DNA from: JAXMCI01 sp046349435
GTDB taxonomy: Bacteria; Pseudomonadota; Alphaproteobacteria; Dongiales; Dongiaceae
NCBI GenBank assembly: GCA_046349435.1
Contig: JAXMCI010000035.1
Coordinates: 18,155 to 82,154 of the forward strand
Length of the DNA: 64,000 nucleotides
Reading direction: 5' to 3'
Below are positions 19,084-27,534 of the stretch, piece after piece. Each line of letters begins with the position of its first letter. Position 1 is the first letter of the stretch. The notes beneath the pieces were generated by a model that worked only from the letters and a program-made list of their open reading frames with translations, did not search any database and was not told the DNA's origin. The position numbers and the translations under genes are program-made.

Positions 19084-19814
19084 CTCGTTCCTCCTGCCTC
19101 TTTCATCCGCGACCGGTAGCGCGCCCAGAGATCGGGGCGCCGGGTGCGGGTCGCATCCTCGGACTGGGCCTGGCGCCAGGCCCGGATCTCGCCATGGTGG
19201 CCGGAGAGCAGCACCTCGGGGACATTCATCCCCAGCCACTCCTGCGGCCGCGTGTAGTGGGGGTATTCCAGCAACCCCTGCTCGAAACTCTCCTCCGCCA
19301 GCGTCTCCGGCGCGCCGACCACGCCGGGCAGCAGCCGGACCACCGCATCGATCAGCGCCAGCGCCGCCGGCTCGCCGCCGGACAGCACGAAGTCGCCGAG
19401 GCTGATCTCGTCGGCGGCCCGCGCCTGCAGCACGCGCTCGTCGACGCCCTCGTAGCGGCCGCACAGCAGCACCAGGCTCGGCAGCCCCGCCAGCTCGCGC
19501 ACCACCGCCTGGGTCAGCAGCCGGCCGCGCGGGCTGAGATAGACCAGCCGGGCACCGGGATCGTCCCGGAGCGCCGCCGCAATGGCGGCGTCCAGCACGT
19601 CGGCCCGCATCACCATGCCGGGCCCGCCACCGAACGGGGTGTCGTCGACGGAGCGGTGTTTATCGCGCGCAAAATCGCGGATGTCCACCGTTTCCAGCGA
19701 CCAGACACCGGCCCGCAGCGCCTTGCCGGCGAGCGACAGGCCGAGCGGCCCGGGGAAGATCTCCGGGAACAGGGTCAGCACCTTCGCGCGCCAGCCGGGC
19801 CGCGCCTCAGCCAT
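19080..19814 (-). CDS. trmD: tRNA (guanine(37)-N(1))-methyltransferase
   Basis: SPOUT-class methyltransferase making m1G37 in tRNAs, which prevents +1 frameshifting. 244 residues. It shows LTLFPEIFPGPLGLSL at the N-terminus, the catalytic DDTPFGGGPGMV, the trefoil-knot SAM site LCGRYEGVDERVL and the EISLGDFVLSGGEPAAL loop. It overlaps rimM at its start and rplS at its end, so the three are coupled. Confidence 0.98.
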   Translation of the reverse strand: MAEARPGWRAKVLTLFPEIFPGPLGLSLAGKALRAGVWSLETVDIRDFARDKHRSVDDTPFGGGPGMVMRADVLDAAIAAALRDDPGARLVYLSPRGRLLTQAVVRELAGLPSLVLLCGRYEGVDERVLQARAADEISLGDFVLSGGEPAALALIDAVVRLLPGVVGAPETLAEESFEQGLLEYPHYTRPQEWLGMNVPEVLLSGHHGEIRAWRQAQSEDATRTRRPDLWARYRSRMKEAGGTR

Positions 19815-20352
19815 CGCCGCCCTCGCCGTCTGCCGGGCCGGAGGCCGCCGTCTCGAGCGGCGGATCGACGACGACGCGGCGGCCCGCGAGATCGACCACC
19901 GGCACCGCCTGCCGGCTGAACGGCACGATCAGCGTGCCGCCGTCCGGCCGGGCGATCTCGACGAGGTCGCCGGCGCCGTAATTCTCCACCGCGGCGACGC
20001 GGCCGAGCGGCGCGCCGTCGGGCGCCTCGGCGCCGAGCCCGATCAGGTCGGCGACGTAGAACTCCTCGGGATCCTCGGGCTCGGGCAGCGCGGCGCGGTC
20101 GACATAGAGCCTGAGGCCGCGCAGCGCCTCGGCCGCCTCGCGGCTGTCGACGCCGGCGATCCGGGCGAGCAGCGCGTCCTTGGCGCTGCCCACCAGGGTC
20201 AGCTCGATGCGCCGGCCGCCCTGCTCGTCGCTGAGCGCGCCGTAGCCGGCGATCGCCCGCGGCTCGGCCGTGAAGCTCTTGACCCGGACCACGCCGCGCA
20301 CGCCGTGCGCGCCGGCGATCGCGCCCACCAGGATGCGACGCTGCGGGTCCAT
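19807..20352 (-). CDS. rimM: Ribosome maturation factor RimM
   Basis: Assists 16S processing and binds S19 during 30S assembly. 181 residues. The N-terminal RimM beta-barrel begins RILVGAIAGAHGVRGVVRVK, and the C-terminal PRC-barrel has EEFYVADLIGLGAE and FSRQAVPVVDLAGRRVVVDPP. The end overlaps trmD by 8 bases. Confidence 0.96.
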   Translation of the reverse strand: MDPQRRILVGAIAGAHGVRGVVRVKSFTAEPRAIAGYGALSDEQGGRRIELTLVGSAKDALLARIAGVDSREAAEALRGLRLYVDRAALPEPEDPEEFYVADLIGLGAEAPDGAPLGRVAAVENYGAGDLVEIARPDGGTLIVPFSRQAVPVVDLAGRRVVVDPPLETAASGPADGEGGDG

Positions 20353-20389
20353 GCCATGGGCCGTCCGCGGGCGGGGGACCGGGCGCCGG

Positions 20390-20743
20390 CTACTCGGCCG
20401 GCGCCGCCTCCGCCGCCTGCTGCGCCTTCAGCCGCTCCTGCGCCTTGGCCTTGGGCTGCTGCTGCTTGGTCTGCTGCGGCTGGGCCGGCATCGCCACCAG
20501 GCCGGCCCGCGCCAGGAACAGCGTGACGCGGTCGCTCGGCTGCGCGCCGACGCCGAGCCAGTGCTTCGCCCGCTCCAGGTCGATCGTCACCCGCTGCCCG
20601 TGATCGGCCGGCAGCATCGGGTTGTAGCTGCCGATCTTCTCGATGAAGCGGCCGTCGCGCGGGCTGCGCGAGTCGGTGACGACGATGCGGTAGTAGGGGC
20701 GCTTCTTGGCGCCGCCGCGGGCGAGGCGGATCTTCAGGGACAT
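20390..20743 (-). CDS. rpsP: 30S ribosomal protein S16
   Basis: S16 of 117 residues: SLKIRLARGGAKKRPYYRIV at the start, SRSPRDGRFIEKIGSYNPML, and a Gln/Lys/Ala-rich C-terminal tail of about 30 residues beyond the core, common in alphaproteobacteria. First gene of the rpsP-rimM-trmD-rplS run; separated from ffh by a 152-base gap that contains a long inverted repeat. Confidence 0.98.
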   Translation of the reverse strand: MSLKIRLARGGAKKRPYYRIVVTDSRSPRDGRFIEKIGSYNPMLPADHGQRVTIDLERAKHWLGVGAQPSDRVTLFLARAGLVAMPAQPQQTKQQQPKAKAQERLKAQQAAEAAPAE

Positions 20744-20805
20744 CGGTTTCAGCTCCTCATCTCTATGCGCAAATGCAGTCGTGAACGTTCAAGATCCGAT
20801 CCCGT

Positions 20806-20884
20806 CTTGTCATGCCCGGCCTTGAGCCGGGCATCCAGGCGGCGGCGCAGCCTGGATTGCCGGGTCAAGCCCGGCAATGACAAG
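20806..20884. repeat. Imperfect long inverted repeat in the ffh-rpsP gap
   Basis: Two 34-base arms (20806-20839 and 20851-20884) are complementary except for about six positions; the spacer is 11 bases. The core resembles the tcatgcccggcttgacccgggca family of intergenic repeats seen in many alphaproteobacteria (from memory). In the ffh transcript it would fold into a long hairpin before rpsP. Confidence 0.85.
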
Positions 20885-20895
20885 CGGGGCAATTG

Positions 20896-22245
20896 TCAGC
20901 GCGGCATCAGGGCGGAGAGGCCGTGCCGCAGCAGGCCCTTCTTCCCGAGCTTGCTCACCTGCTTCATCATCCGGGCCATCTCCTGGTGCTGCTTCAGCAG
21001 CTTGTTGACGTCCTGGACGCTGGTGCCGGAGCCGGCGGCGATGCGCTGCTTGCGCGACGCCTTGATGATCTCGGGGCGGCGGCGCTCGCCGCGGGTCATC
21101 GAGGAGATGATCGCCTGCTGCCGGCCGATCATCTTCTCGTCGATCTTGGCGCCGGCCAGCTGCTTCTGCATCTTCCCGATCCCGGGCAGCATGCCCATGA
21201 TGCCGCCGAGGCCGCCCATCTTCTGCAGCTGCTTCAGCTGCTGGGCGAGGTCGTCGAGGTCGAACTCGCCCTTCTGCATCTTGGCGGCGAGCTTCTCGGC
21301 CTCTTCCTTCTCGATCGTCTCGGCCGCCTTCTCGACCAGGCTGACGACGTCGCCCATGCCGAGGATGCGGCCGGCGATGCGGTCGGGATGGAAGTCCTCC
21401 AGCGCGTCGAGCTTCTCGCCGACGCCGAGCAGCTTGATCGGGCAGCCGGTGATGGCGCGCATCGAGAGCGCCGCGCCGCCGCGCGCGTCGCCGTCGACCC
21501 GGGTCAGCACGATGCCGGTGACGCCGACCCGCTCCTTGAAGGCCTTGGCGACGTTGACCGCGTCCTGGCCGGTCATCGCGTCGGCGACCAGCAGCGTCTC
21601 GACCGGCTTCACCGCCTCGTGCACGGCGGCGACCTCGGCCATCAGCCCCTCGTCGACATGCAGCCGCCCGGCGGTGTCGAGCATGACCACGTCGTAGCCC
21701 TCGAGGCGGCCGGTCTGCATGGCGCGCCGGGCGATCGCCAGCGGCGGCTCGCCGGCGACGATCGGCAGCGTGCGCACGCCCGTCTGGGTGCCGAGGATGG
21801 CGAGCTGCTCCTGCGCCGCCGGGCGGCGCACGTCGAGCGAGGCCATCAGCACCTTGCGGCGCTCGCGCTCCTGCAGGCGCTTGGCGATCTTGGCCGTGCT
21901 GGTCGTCTTGCCCGAGCCCTGCAGCCCGACCATCAGCACCGAGACCGGCGCCGGGGCGTTGAGGTTGATGCCCTGCGATTCGGCGCCCAGCATCTCGATC
22001 AGGTGATCATGGACGATCTTGATCACCATCTGGCCGGGCGTGACGCTCTTCAGCACCGCCTCGCCGACCGCCTTGTCCTTCACCGCCGTGGTGAAGTCCT
22101 TGACCACCGGCAGCGCGACGTCGGCCTCGAGCAGCGCGACGCGCACCTCGCGCAGCGCCGCGTCGACGTCGGCCTCCGAGAGCGCGCCGCGCTTCGTCAG
22201 CCGGCCGAACACGTCGCCCAGTCGTTGCGTCAGGCTCTCGAACAT
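20896..22245 (-). CDS. ffh: Signal recognition particle protein Ffh
   Basis: SRP GTPase that binds signal peptides of inner membrane proteins and docks with FtsY (encoded at 24.9 kb). 449 residues. N-domain at 1-90; G-domain with GLQGSGKTTSTAKIA, DVRRPAAQEQL, DTAGRLHVDEG, TRVDGDARGGAAL; Met-rich M-domain with KMGGLGGIMGMLPGIGKMQKQ-type helix and the RNA-binding SMTRGERRRPEIIKASRKQRI. The 4.5S RNA gene was not found nearby. Confidence 0.98.
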   Translation of the reverse strand: MFESLTQRLGDVFGRLTKRGALSEADVDAALREVRVALLEADVALPVVKDFTTAVKDKAVGEAVLKSVTPGQMVIKIVHDHLIEMLGAESQGINLNAPAPVSVLMVGLQGSGKTTSTAKIAKRLQERERRKVLMASLDVRRPAAQEQLAILGTQTGVRTLPIVAGEPPLAIARRAMQTGRLEGYDVVMLDTAGRLHVDEGLMAEVAAVHEAVKPVETLLVADAMTGQDAVNVAKAFKERVGVTGIVLTRVDGDARGGAALSMRAITGCPIKLLGVGEKLDALEDFHPDRIAGRILGMGDVVSLVEKAAETIEKEEAEKLAAKMQKGEFDLDDLAQQLKQLQKMGGLGGIMGMLPGIGKMQKQLAGAKIDEKMIGRQQAIISSMTRGERRRPEIIKASRKQRIAAGSGTSVQDVNKLLKQHQEMARMMKQVSKLGKKGLLRHGLSALMPR

Positions 22246-22584
22246 CGCTCGCTTTCGCTCGCTCGTTGCTCCAAACGACGATCGCGCCCGTGCGCGAAAC
22301 TCGCGGACGGACGCCGGCCCATCGCTTCGGGCCGCCTCGGTCAGGTCTTGCCGGGCGGCGGACCATATGCGCAGCCCGCCGCCCGAGTCAATGCGGGCGC
22401 GCCCGGGGAAAGCCCGGGGAGCAGCGGGCCGGAGCAGCGGGCCGGGGCTGTGGGATTTTCGAGGTAGAGGCGATTACTGCTTGGCTGTGCCCCGAAATAG
22501 CAAATAATACGCCGGCGGACGCGACGACCGCGAAGCACTGCGCAGGCAGCGCCCCGCTAAAGCCAGAAACGCCGGGAGGAAGTG

Positions 22585-22613
22585 GTTAAGGCTTTCCTAG
22601 CAGAGCCTTTAAC
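22585..22613. promoter_or_regulatory. AT-rich inverted repeat
   Basis: GTTAAGGCT (22585-22593) and AGCCTTTAAC (22604-22613) are complementary with one bulged base, with a 10-base loop. It sits in the AT-richest part of the gap between divergent ffh and the sigma factor gene. Could be an operator or a small hairpin; no regulator is known. Confidence 0.4.
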
Positions 22614-22787
22614 TACTGTTAATAAATCGTGGCGCCCCGCGACGCAGGGCGTCTGGCTGGGACGGCCAAATGCTGTCCTGCAATGGCAATGACGGAGGGC
22701 CAGCCTTGTCCACCGATAGGGAATTTCTGCGCCATTCTGCCGCCCCGCAGGGTCGGGGCGCAGTCGCTGGGGATCGCCGCGCCCGGT

Positions 22788-22812
22788 GGAACCCGGGCCC
22801 GCCTGGAGCGTT
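22788..22812 (+). promoter_or_regulatory. EcfG-type promoter of the ECF sigma gene
   Basis: GGAAC (22788-22792), exactly 16 bases, then CGTT (22809-22812): a perfect match to the GGAAC-N16-CGTT consensus of EcfG, the alphaproteobacterial general stress sigma factor. It lies 82 bases upstream of the sigma factor ATG on the same strand. It suggests that this sigma gene is in the general stress regulon or autoregulated. Confidence 0.65.
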
Positions 22813-22894
22813 GGCCGCTTGCGATCTTGGACCGACGCATCGGGGCGGGGGATCCGCCGAGAATGCGAGGGGCTCGTGTGGCAGTGAGGGTGGC

Positions 22895-23500
22895 ATGACC
22901 GATGCGCGTGAGCGGATGATCCAGGAGATTCCGTCGCTGCGGCGCTATGCACGTTTTCTCGTGCGCGAGGCGGACTACGCCGACGACCTGGTCCAGGAGT
23001 GCCTGGCCCGCGCCGTCGCCAACATCGAGCGCTGGCAGCCCGGCACCAACATGAAGGGCTGGCTCGTCGTCATGCTGCGCAACATCTTCATCAACGACAT
23101 CAAGCGGCGCCGCCACCGTCCGCTGCTGACCTTCGACGGCTCGATCGAGCAGATCGGCGGCTCGGCCCATGGCGGCCAGGAGGAGCGCGTCCATCTCGAC
23201 GACGTGCAGCGCGCCTTCAACCGGCTGACCCGCGACCATCGCGAGGTGCTGCTGCTGATCGCCGTCGAGGGGCTGCAGTACGAGGAGGTGGCCGTCGTCC
23301 TCGAGCTGCCGATCGGCACCGTGCGCTCGCGCATCTCGCGGGCCCGCGAGGCGCTGCTGGCGCAGCTCGAGTCGCGGCCGCCGGGCGACGACGCGGAGGC
23401 GGCGATCCTGCCCTGGGCGCGCCGCCGGCGCGGCCAGGCGTCGTCCGCGGGCGAGCCGCTCGCCTTCGAGGCCGAGACCGGCGCCGTCGGCGCCGGCTGA
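22895..23500 (+). CDS. ECF-type sigma-70 family RNA polymerase sigma factor
   Basis: A 201-residue sigma factor with region 2 (about 10-75: RYARFLVREADYADDLVQE, then TNMKGWLVVMLRNIFINDIK) and region 4 (about 105-160: LTRDHREVLLLIAVEGLQYE, then LELPIGTVRSRISRAREALL). The C-terminal 35 residues are an unconserved Ala/Arg-rich tail. No anti-sigma factor, NepR or PhyR gene is adjacent, so the controlling partner is elsewhere. A perfect EcfG-type promoter precedes it. It is related to EcfG/RpoE-like sigmas, but I cannot fix the ECF group. ATG at 22895 begins the conserved domain. Confidence 0.9.
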   Translation: MTDARERMIQEIPSLRRYARFLVREADYADDLVQECLARAVANIERWQPGTNMKGWLVVMLRNIFINDIKRRRHRPLLTFDGSIEQIGGSAHGGQEERVHLDDVQRAFNRLTRDHREVLLLIAVEGLQYEEVAVVLELPIGTVRSRISRAREALLAQLESRPPGDDAEAAILPWARRRRGQASSAGEPLAFEAETGAVGAG

Positions 23501-23523
23501 GCCGGCGCGGCCGGCGTCCCGCC

Positions 23524-23551
23524 GTCCGGGCTCCGCCCGGCCGCCCTTTTT
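23524..23551 (+). terminator. Intrinsic terminator after the sigma gene
   Basis: A CCGGGC/GCCCGG stem (23526-23531 and 23535-23540, loop tcc), extended by partial pairing, is followed by TTTTT at 23547-23551. It begins about 25 bases after the sigma stop and separates it from mtaB. Confidence 0.7.
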
Positions 23552-23590
23552 GGTTGGACTCGCGTCGGGCGCGCCCCTTATATCGCGCCC

Positions 23591-24877
23591 ATGGCCGATG
23601 ATCGCGACCTTGCGGCGCCGGAGGTGCTGACCTTCGGCTGCCGGCTCAATGCCTGGGAGTCCGAGGTGATGCGGCGCCACGCCGCCGCCGCCGGCCTCGG
23701 CGCGGTCGTGCTCGTCAACAGCTGCGCCGTCACCGGCGAGGCCGAGCGCCAGGTGCGCCAGGCGATCCGCCGGGCGCGGCGCGAGCGGCCCGAGGCGCGC
23801 ATCCTGGTGACCGGCTGCGCCGCGCAGATCGACCCGGCGCGCTTCGCCGCCATGCCCGAGGTCGACGCCGTCATCGGCAATGCCGAGAAGCTGCGGCCGG
23901 AGACCTTCGCCCGGCTGGCCGGTGCCGCGCCGCCGCGCGTCGCCGTCGCCGACATCATGACGGTGCGCGAGACCGCCGGCCACCTGCTCGAGGGCTTCGA
24001 GGGCCGCGCCCGCGCCTTCCTGCAGGTGCAGCAGGGCTGCGACCATCGCTGCACCTTCTGCATCATCCCCTATGGCCGCGGCCCGAGCCGCTCCGTCGCC
24101 CCGGAGCAGGTGGTGGCGCAGGCCCGCCGGCTGGTCGAGGGCGGCTGCAACGAGATCGTGCTGACCGGCGTCGACCTGACCTCCTGGGGCGGCGACCTGG
24201 CGGACCGGCCGTCGCTCGGCGCGCTCGCCCGCCGGCTGCTCGACGACCTCCCCGAGCTGCCGCGCCTCAGGATCAGCAGCCTCGACCCGGCCGAGATCGA
24301 CGCCGAGCTCTGGGCGCTGATCGCCGGCGAGCCGCGGCTGATGCCGCACCTGCATCTCAGCCTGCAGGCCGGCGACGACCTGATCCTGAAGCGGATGAAG
24401 CGGCGCCACGGCCGCGCCGACGCGGTGGCGACGGTGCGCCGCGCGCGGGCCGCCCGGCCCGACATGGCGTTCGGCGCCGACCTCATCGCCGGCTTCCCGA
24501 CCGAGGACGAGGATGCCTTCCGGCGCAGCCTCGACCTGGTCGAGGAGTGTGAGCTCGCCTTCCTGCACGTCTTCCCCTTCTCGGCGCGCGCCGGCACGCC
24601 GGCCGCGCGCATGCCGCAGCTGCCGGTGCCGGTGCGGCGCGAGCGCGCCCGGCTGCTGCGCGAGGCGGGCGCCGCGGCCCGCGCCCGCTTCCTCGCCGGC
24701 CGGGTCGGCCGGCCGGCCTCGCTGCTGGTCGAGGCGGTCGAGGACGGCCGCGCGGTCGGCCACAGCGAGCATTTCGCGCCGCTGGCGCTCGACCGCCCCG
24801 CGCCGCTCGGCGCGGTGGTCGCCGCCGAGGTGCTGGCGGCCGACGGGACGCGGCTCAGCGGCCGGCTGGCGGCATGA
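23591..24877 (+). CDS. mtaB: tRNA t6A(37) methylthiotransferase MtaB
   Basis: Radical-SAM enzyme converting t6A37 to ms2t6A37 in ANN-decoding tRNAs. 428 residues. An N-terminal UPF0004 domain carries the auxiliary-cluster cysteines (TFGCRLN, NSCAVTGEAE, VTGCAAQ). The radical SAM motif is CDHRCTFC in QQGCDHRCTFCIIPYGRG, followed by GVDLTSWGG and LSLQAGDDLILKRMKRRH, and a C-terminal TRAM domain (about 365-428). The stop overlaps the ftsY start (ATGA). Confidence 0.95.
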   Translation: MADDRDLAAPEVLTFGCRLNAWESEVMRRHAAAAGLGAVVLVNSCAVTGEAERQVRQAIRRARRERPEARILVTGCAAQIDPARFAAMPEVDAVIGNAEKLRPETFARLAGAAPPRVAVADIMTVRETAGHLLEGFEGRARAFLQVQQGCDHRCTFCIIPYGRGPSRSVAPEQVVAQARRLVEGGCNEIVLTGVDLTSWGGDLADRPSLGALARRLLDDLPELPRLRISSLDPAEIDAELWALIAGEPRLMPHLHLSLQAGDDLILKRMKRRHGRADAVATVRRARAARPDMAFGADLIAGFPTEDEDAFRRSLDLVEECELAFLHVFPFSARAGTPAARMPQLPVPVRRERARLLREAGAAARARFLAGRVGRPASLLVEAVEDGRAVGHSEHFAPLALDRPAPLGAVVAAEVLAADGTRLSGRLAA

Positions 24878-25824
24878 GCGAGGTCGAGGCCGAAGGTGCG
24901 CCCAAGCGCGGCTGGCTGAGGCGGCTGCGCGACGGGCTCAGCCGCACCTCGGCCAAGCTGACCGACGGCATCGTCGGCATCTTCACCAAGCGCAAGCTCG
25001 ACCAGGCGGCGCTCGACGAGCTCGAGGAGCTGCTGATCGCCGGCGATCTCGGGCCCGCGACCGCCGCCCGGCTGGTGGCCGAGCTGAAGCGCACCCGCTT
25101 CGAGCAGGAGGTGGCGCCCGAGGAGGTGCGCGGCACGCTGGCCCAGTCGGTCGCCCAGATCCTGGCGCCGGTCGCCCGGCCGCTCGCCTTCGACCCGGCG
25201 CTGAAGCCCAGCGTCGTGCTGGTGGTCGGCGTCAACGGCAGCGGCAAGACCACCACCATCGGCAAGCTCGCCCAGCAGCTGCGCGGTGCCGGCAAGCGCG
25301 TCGTCATCGCCGCCGGCGACACCTTCCGCGCCGCCGCCATCGAGCAGCTGAAGATCTGGGGCCAGCGCACCGGCGTGCCGGTGGTGGCGCGCGAGACCGG
25401 CGGCGACGCCGCCGGCCTCGCCTTCGACGCCCTGCAGCAGGCGCGCGACCAGCGCGCCGACGTGCTGCTGATCGACACTGCCGGCCGGCTGCAGAACAAG
25501 ACCGACCTGATGGCCGAGCTGCAGAAGATCATCCGCGTGCTGCGCAAGCTCGACCCGGCGGCGCCGCACCACGTGCTGCTGGTGCTCGACGCCACCACCG
25601 GCCAGAACGCCCACAGCCAGGTCGACATCTTCCGCCAGATGACCGCCGTCACCGGCCTGATCGTCACCAAGCTCGACGGCACGGCGCGCGGCGGCGTGCT
25701 GGTGGCCCTGGCCGAGCGCTTCGGCCTGCCGATCCACGCCATCGGCGTCGGCGAGAGCGCCGACGACCTCCGCCCCTTCGCCGCCGATTCCTTCGCCCGC
25801 TCGCTGATGGGCCTGCCGGAGTAG
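24874..25824 (+). CDS. ftsY: Signal recognition particle receptor FtsY
   Basis: SRP receptor GTPase that docks Ffh-ribosome complexes at the membrane. 316 residues: a short N-terminus lacking the long acidic A-domain of E. coli, then the N-domain (about 20-100) and G-domain with GVNGSGKTTTIGKLAQQ, AGDTFRAAAIEQL, DTAGRLQNKTDL and TKLDGTARGGVLVAL. Start overlaps the mtaB stop, so the pair is one operon. Its partner gene ffh lies 2.6 kb upstream on the other strand. Confidence 0.97.
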   Translation: MSEVEAEGAPKRGWLRRLRDGLSRTSAKLTDGIVGIFTKRKLDQAALDELEELLIAGDLGPATAARLVAELKRTRFEQEVAPEEVRGTLAQSVAQILAPVARPLAFDPALKPSVVLVVGVNGSGKTTTIGKLAQQLRGAGKRVVIAAGDTFRAAAIEQLKIWGQRTGVPVVARETGGDAAGLAFDALQQARDQRADVLLIDTAGRLQNKTDLMAELQKIIRVLRKLDPAAPHHVLLVLDATTGQNAHSQVDIFRQMTAVTGLIVTKLDGTARGGVLVALAERFGLPIHAIGVGESADDLRPFAADSFARSLMGLPE

Positions 25825-25831
25825 CCGGCGC

Positions 25832-25919
25832 GGCAGCGCTTCGCTGCCTCGCCCACCCAGCGGGAGAGGGCGCGATCCGCCCCCAGCCTGTGACGCGGCG
25901 GCACTGGACCTGCCGCCGC
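25832..25919 (+). terminator. Two stem-loops after ftsY
   Basis: A 7-bp stem ggcagcg/cgctgcc with a ctt loop (25832-25848) starts 8 bases after the ftsY stop. A stronger 9-bp stem, gcggcggca/tgccgccgc with a 7-base loop, occupies 25895-25919. Neither is followed by a T tract, so they may be processing barriers or Rho-linked ends, not classical terminators. Confidence 0.4.
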
Positions 25920-25989
25920 GGCGGGAGTCTAATGCCCGCGAATATGACACTTCGGTGACAGGCGCGGCGGTCGCCGCGATCAATCCCGC

Positions 25990-26835
25990 ATGGCCCTCGA
26001 TCCCTTCGTGACGCTGCTGGTGCTCTCGGCGGCGGTGATGCATGCCAGCTGGAACGCGCTGGTCAAGGCGACCGGCGACCGGCTCGCCATGCAGTCGCTG
26101 GTGATCTTCTTCTCCGGCCTGCCGGCCTGGCTGGCGCTGCCCTTCCTGCCGCTGCCCTCGGCCGCCGCGGTGCCGTTCCTGATCACCTCGCTGCTGGTCC
26201 ATTTCGGCTACTACGTGGCGCTGCTCGGCGCCTACCGGCACGGCGACCTGTCGCAGGTCTATCCGATCGCCCGCGGCGTGGCGCCGCTGCTGGTCGCGCT
26301 CGGCGCCTGGGCCGTCGCCGGCGAGCGCATGGGCCCGATGGAATGGGCCGGGATCATCGTGCTGTCGGCGGCGATCATGAGCCTGGCGGCGCCGCGCCGC
26401 GGCAGCTCCGACCTGCGCGCGGTCGGCTTCGCGCTGCTCACCGGCCTCACCATCGCGCTCTACTCGGTGGCGGACGGGCTGGGGGTGCGGCGGTCGGGCG
26501 ACGCGATGAGCTACATCGCCTGGCTGCTCGCCATCGAGTCGCCGCCGCTGCTGCTGTTCGGCCTGTGGCAGCGGCGCGGCCGCATCGTCGCCAGCTTCCG
26601 CCCGGCGCTGGCCCGCGGGGTGATCGGCGGCATCGTCTGCGGGCTGGGCTACGGCATCGTCATCTGGGCGATGGGACGGGCGCCGATGGCGCACGTCTCG
26701 GCGCTGCGCGAGACCAGCGTGCTGCTCGCCGCGGTGATCGGCAGCCGGCTGCTGCGCGAGCCCTTCGGGCTGCGCCGCGTCGCCGCCGCCGGGCTGGTGG
26801 TGGTCGGCAGCGCGCTGATGCACCTCGCCGGCTGA
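25990..26835 (+). CDS. EamA/DMT-superfamily transporter
   Basis: A 281-residue inner membrane protein with about ten hydrophobic segments in two EamA repeats (about 5-135 and 150-278). The N-terminal MHASWNALVKATGDR and the GAYRHGDLSQVYPIARGVAPLLV stretch at the end of repeat one are characteristic. Drug/metabolite-type exporter or importer; the substrate is unknown. It stands alone, convergent with the Sel1-repeat gene. Confidence 0.88.
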   Translation: MALDPFVTLLVLSAAVMHASWNALVKATGDRLAMQSLVIFFSGLPAWLALPFLPLPSAAAVPFLITSLLVHFGYYVALLGAYRHGDLSQVYPIARGVAPLLVALGAWAVAGERMGPMEWAGIIVLSAAIMSLAAPRRGSSDLRAVGFALLTGLTIALYSVADGLGVRRSGDAMSYIAWLLAIESPPLLLFGLWQRRGRIVASFRPALARGVIGGIVCGLGYGIVIWAMGRAPMAHVSALRETSVLLAAVIGSRLLREPFGLRRVAAAGLVVVGSALMHLAG

Positions 26836-26844
26836 ATCCTGCGG

Positions 26845-27534
26845 CTACTTGCCCGGCCGGAAGCGCTGCGCCCGGGCGGCGGCCTCGGCGCGCTGCGCCG
26901 CGGTCATCTGCGCCTCCAGCGCCGCCTGCCGCTGCGGCGCCTCCTGGACCCCGCCCTTGGCGGCCAGGATCAGCCACATGTCGGCCTGCACCACGTCGCG
27001 GGTCACCGCCTGGCCGTCGGCCAGCATCGCGCCGACCTGGTACTGTGCCGGGGCGAAGCCCTGCTTGGCGGCCTTGAGGTACCAGGCGGCCGCGGCCAGC
27101 GAGTCGCGCGGATAGCCGACGCCGGCGGCGTAGAGCTGGCCGATGGTGTACTGCGCCTGCGGCAGGTTCTGGTTGGCGGCGGCGCGGAACCACTGCGCGG
27201 CCATCGCCGGATCCTTGGTCACGCCGTTGCCGTAGAAGTAGAGCAGGCCGAGGCTGTATTGCGCGGCGGCGTGCTCGTGCCGCGCCGCCAGCCCGAAATA
27301 CTTCGCCGCCGTCGAGGCATCCTGGGGCACGCCGCGGCCGTCGCGGTAGAGCAGCCCCAGCCCGTAGGCCGCCGCCGGATCCTTCTTCTTGAAGTTGCCC
27401 TCCCAGATCTGCCGGGCGGCGGCGTAGTCGCCGGCGCGGTAGGCGACCAGCCCCGCCTCCTCGGCACGGGCGGCCGGCGCCAGCGCCAGGCCGGCGAGCA
27501 GGACGATGACGACGAACAGGCTGCGTACGCTCAC
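26845..27534 (-). CDS. Exported Sel1-like repeat (TPR) protein
   Basis: A 229-residue protein. A signal peptide at about 1-25 (SLFVVIVLLAGLALAPAARA, cut after ARA) sends it to the periplasm. About four to five Sel1/TPR repeats of about 36 residues follow, each like AAKYFGLAARHEHAAAQYSL plus GLLYFYGNGV. Such repeats mediate protein contacts. The GTG start overlaps the stop of the AraC gene (GTGA), so it is coupled to that regulator. Role unknown. Confidence 0.85.
   Translation of the reverse strand: MSVRSLFVVIVLLAGLALAPAARAEEAGLVAYRAGDYAAARQIWEGNFKKKDPAAAYGLGLLYRDGRGVPQDASTAAKYFGLAARHEHAAAQYSLGLLYFYGNGVTKDPAMAAQWFRAAANQNLPQAQYTIGQLYAAGVGYPRDSLAAAAWYLKAAKQGFAPAQYQVGAMLADGQAVTRDVVQADMWLILAAKGGVQEAPQRQAALEAQMTAAQRAEAAARAQRFRPGK

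Larger units (their letters stand above)
22246..22894. other. 649-base gap between ffh and the ECF sigma gene
   Basis: No gene is supported here; open frames lack family likeness and good start sites. The part next to ffh (22246-22480) should hold the ffh promoter. The stretch 22480-22630 is clearly AT-richer than the rest of the window and contains a hairpin. A perfect EcfG-type promoter lies at 22788-22812. A small RNA is possible but I recognise none; the SRP RNA loop motif is absent. Confidence 0.6.

Noticed and set aside
22246..22894. SRP (4.5S) RNA gene next to ffh
   Set aside because: Searched by eye for the conserved GGAAGCAG-type tetraloop region; a ggtcaggtc string exists near 22339, but the rest of the motif and helix are missing.
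22629..22898. An 89-codon frame in the ffh-sigma gap
   Set aside because: No family likeness, no good ribosome-binding site, and it overlaps the EcfG-type promoter and the sigma start.
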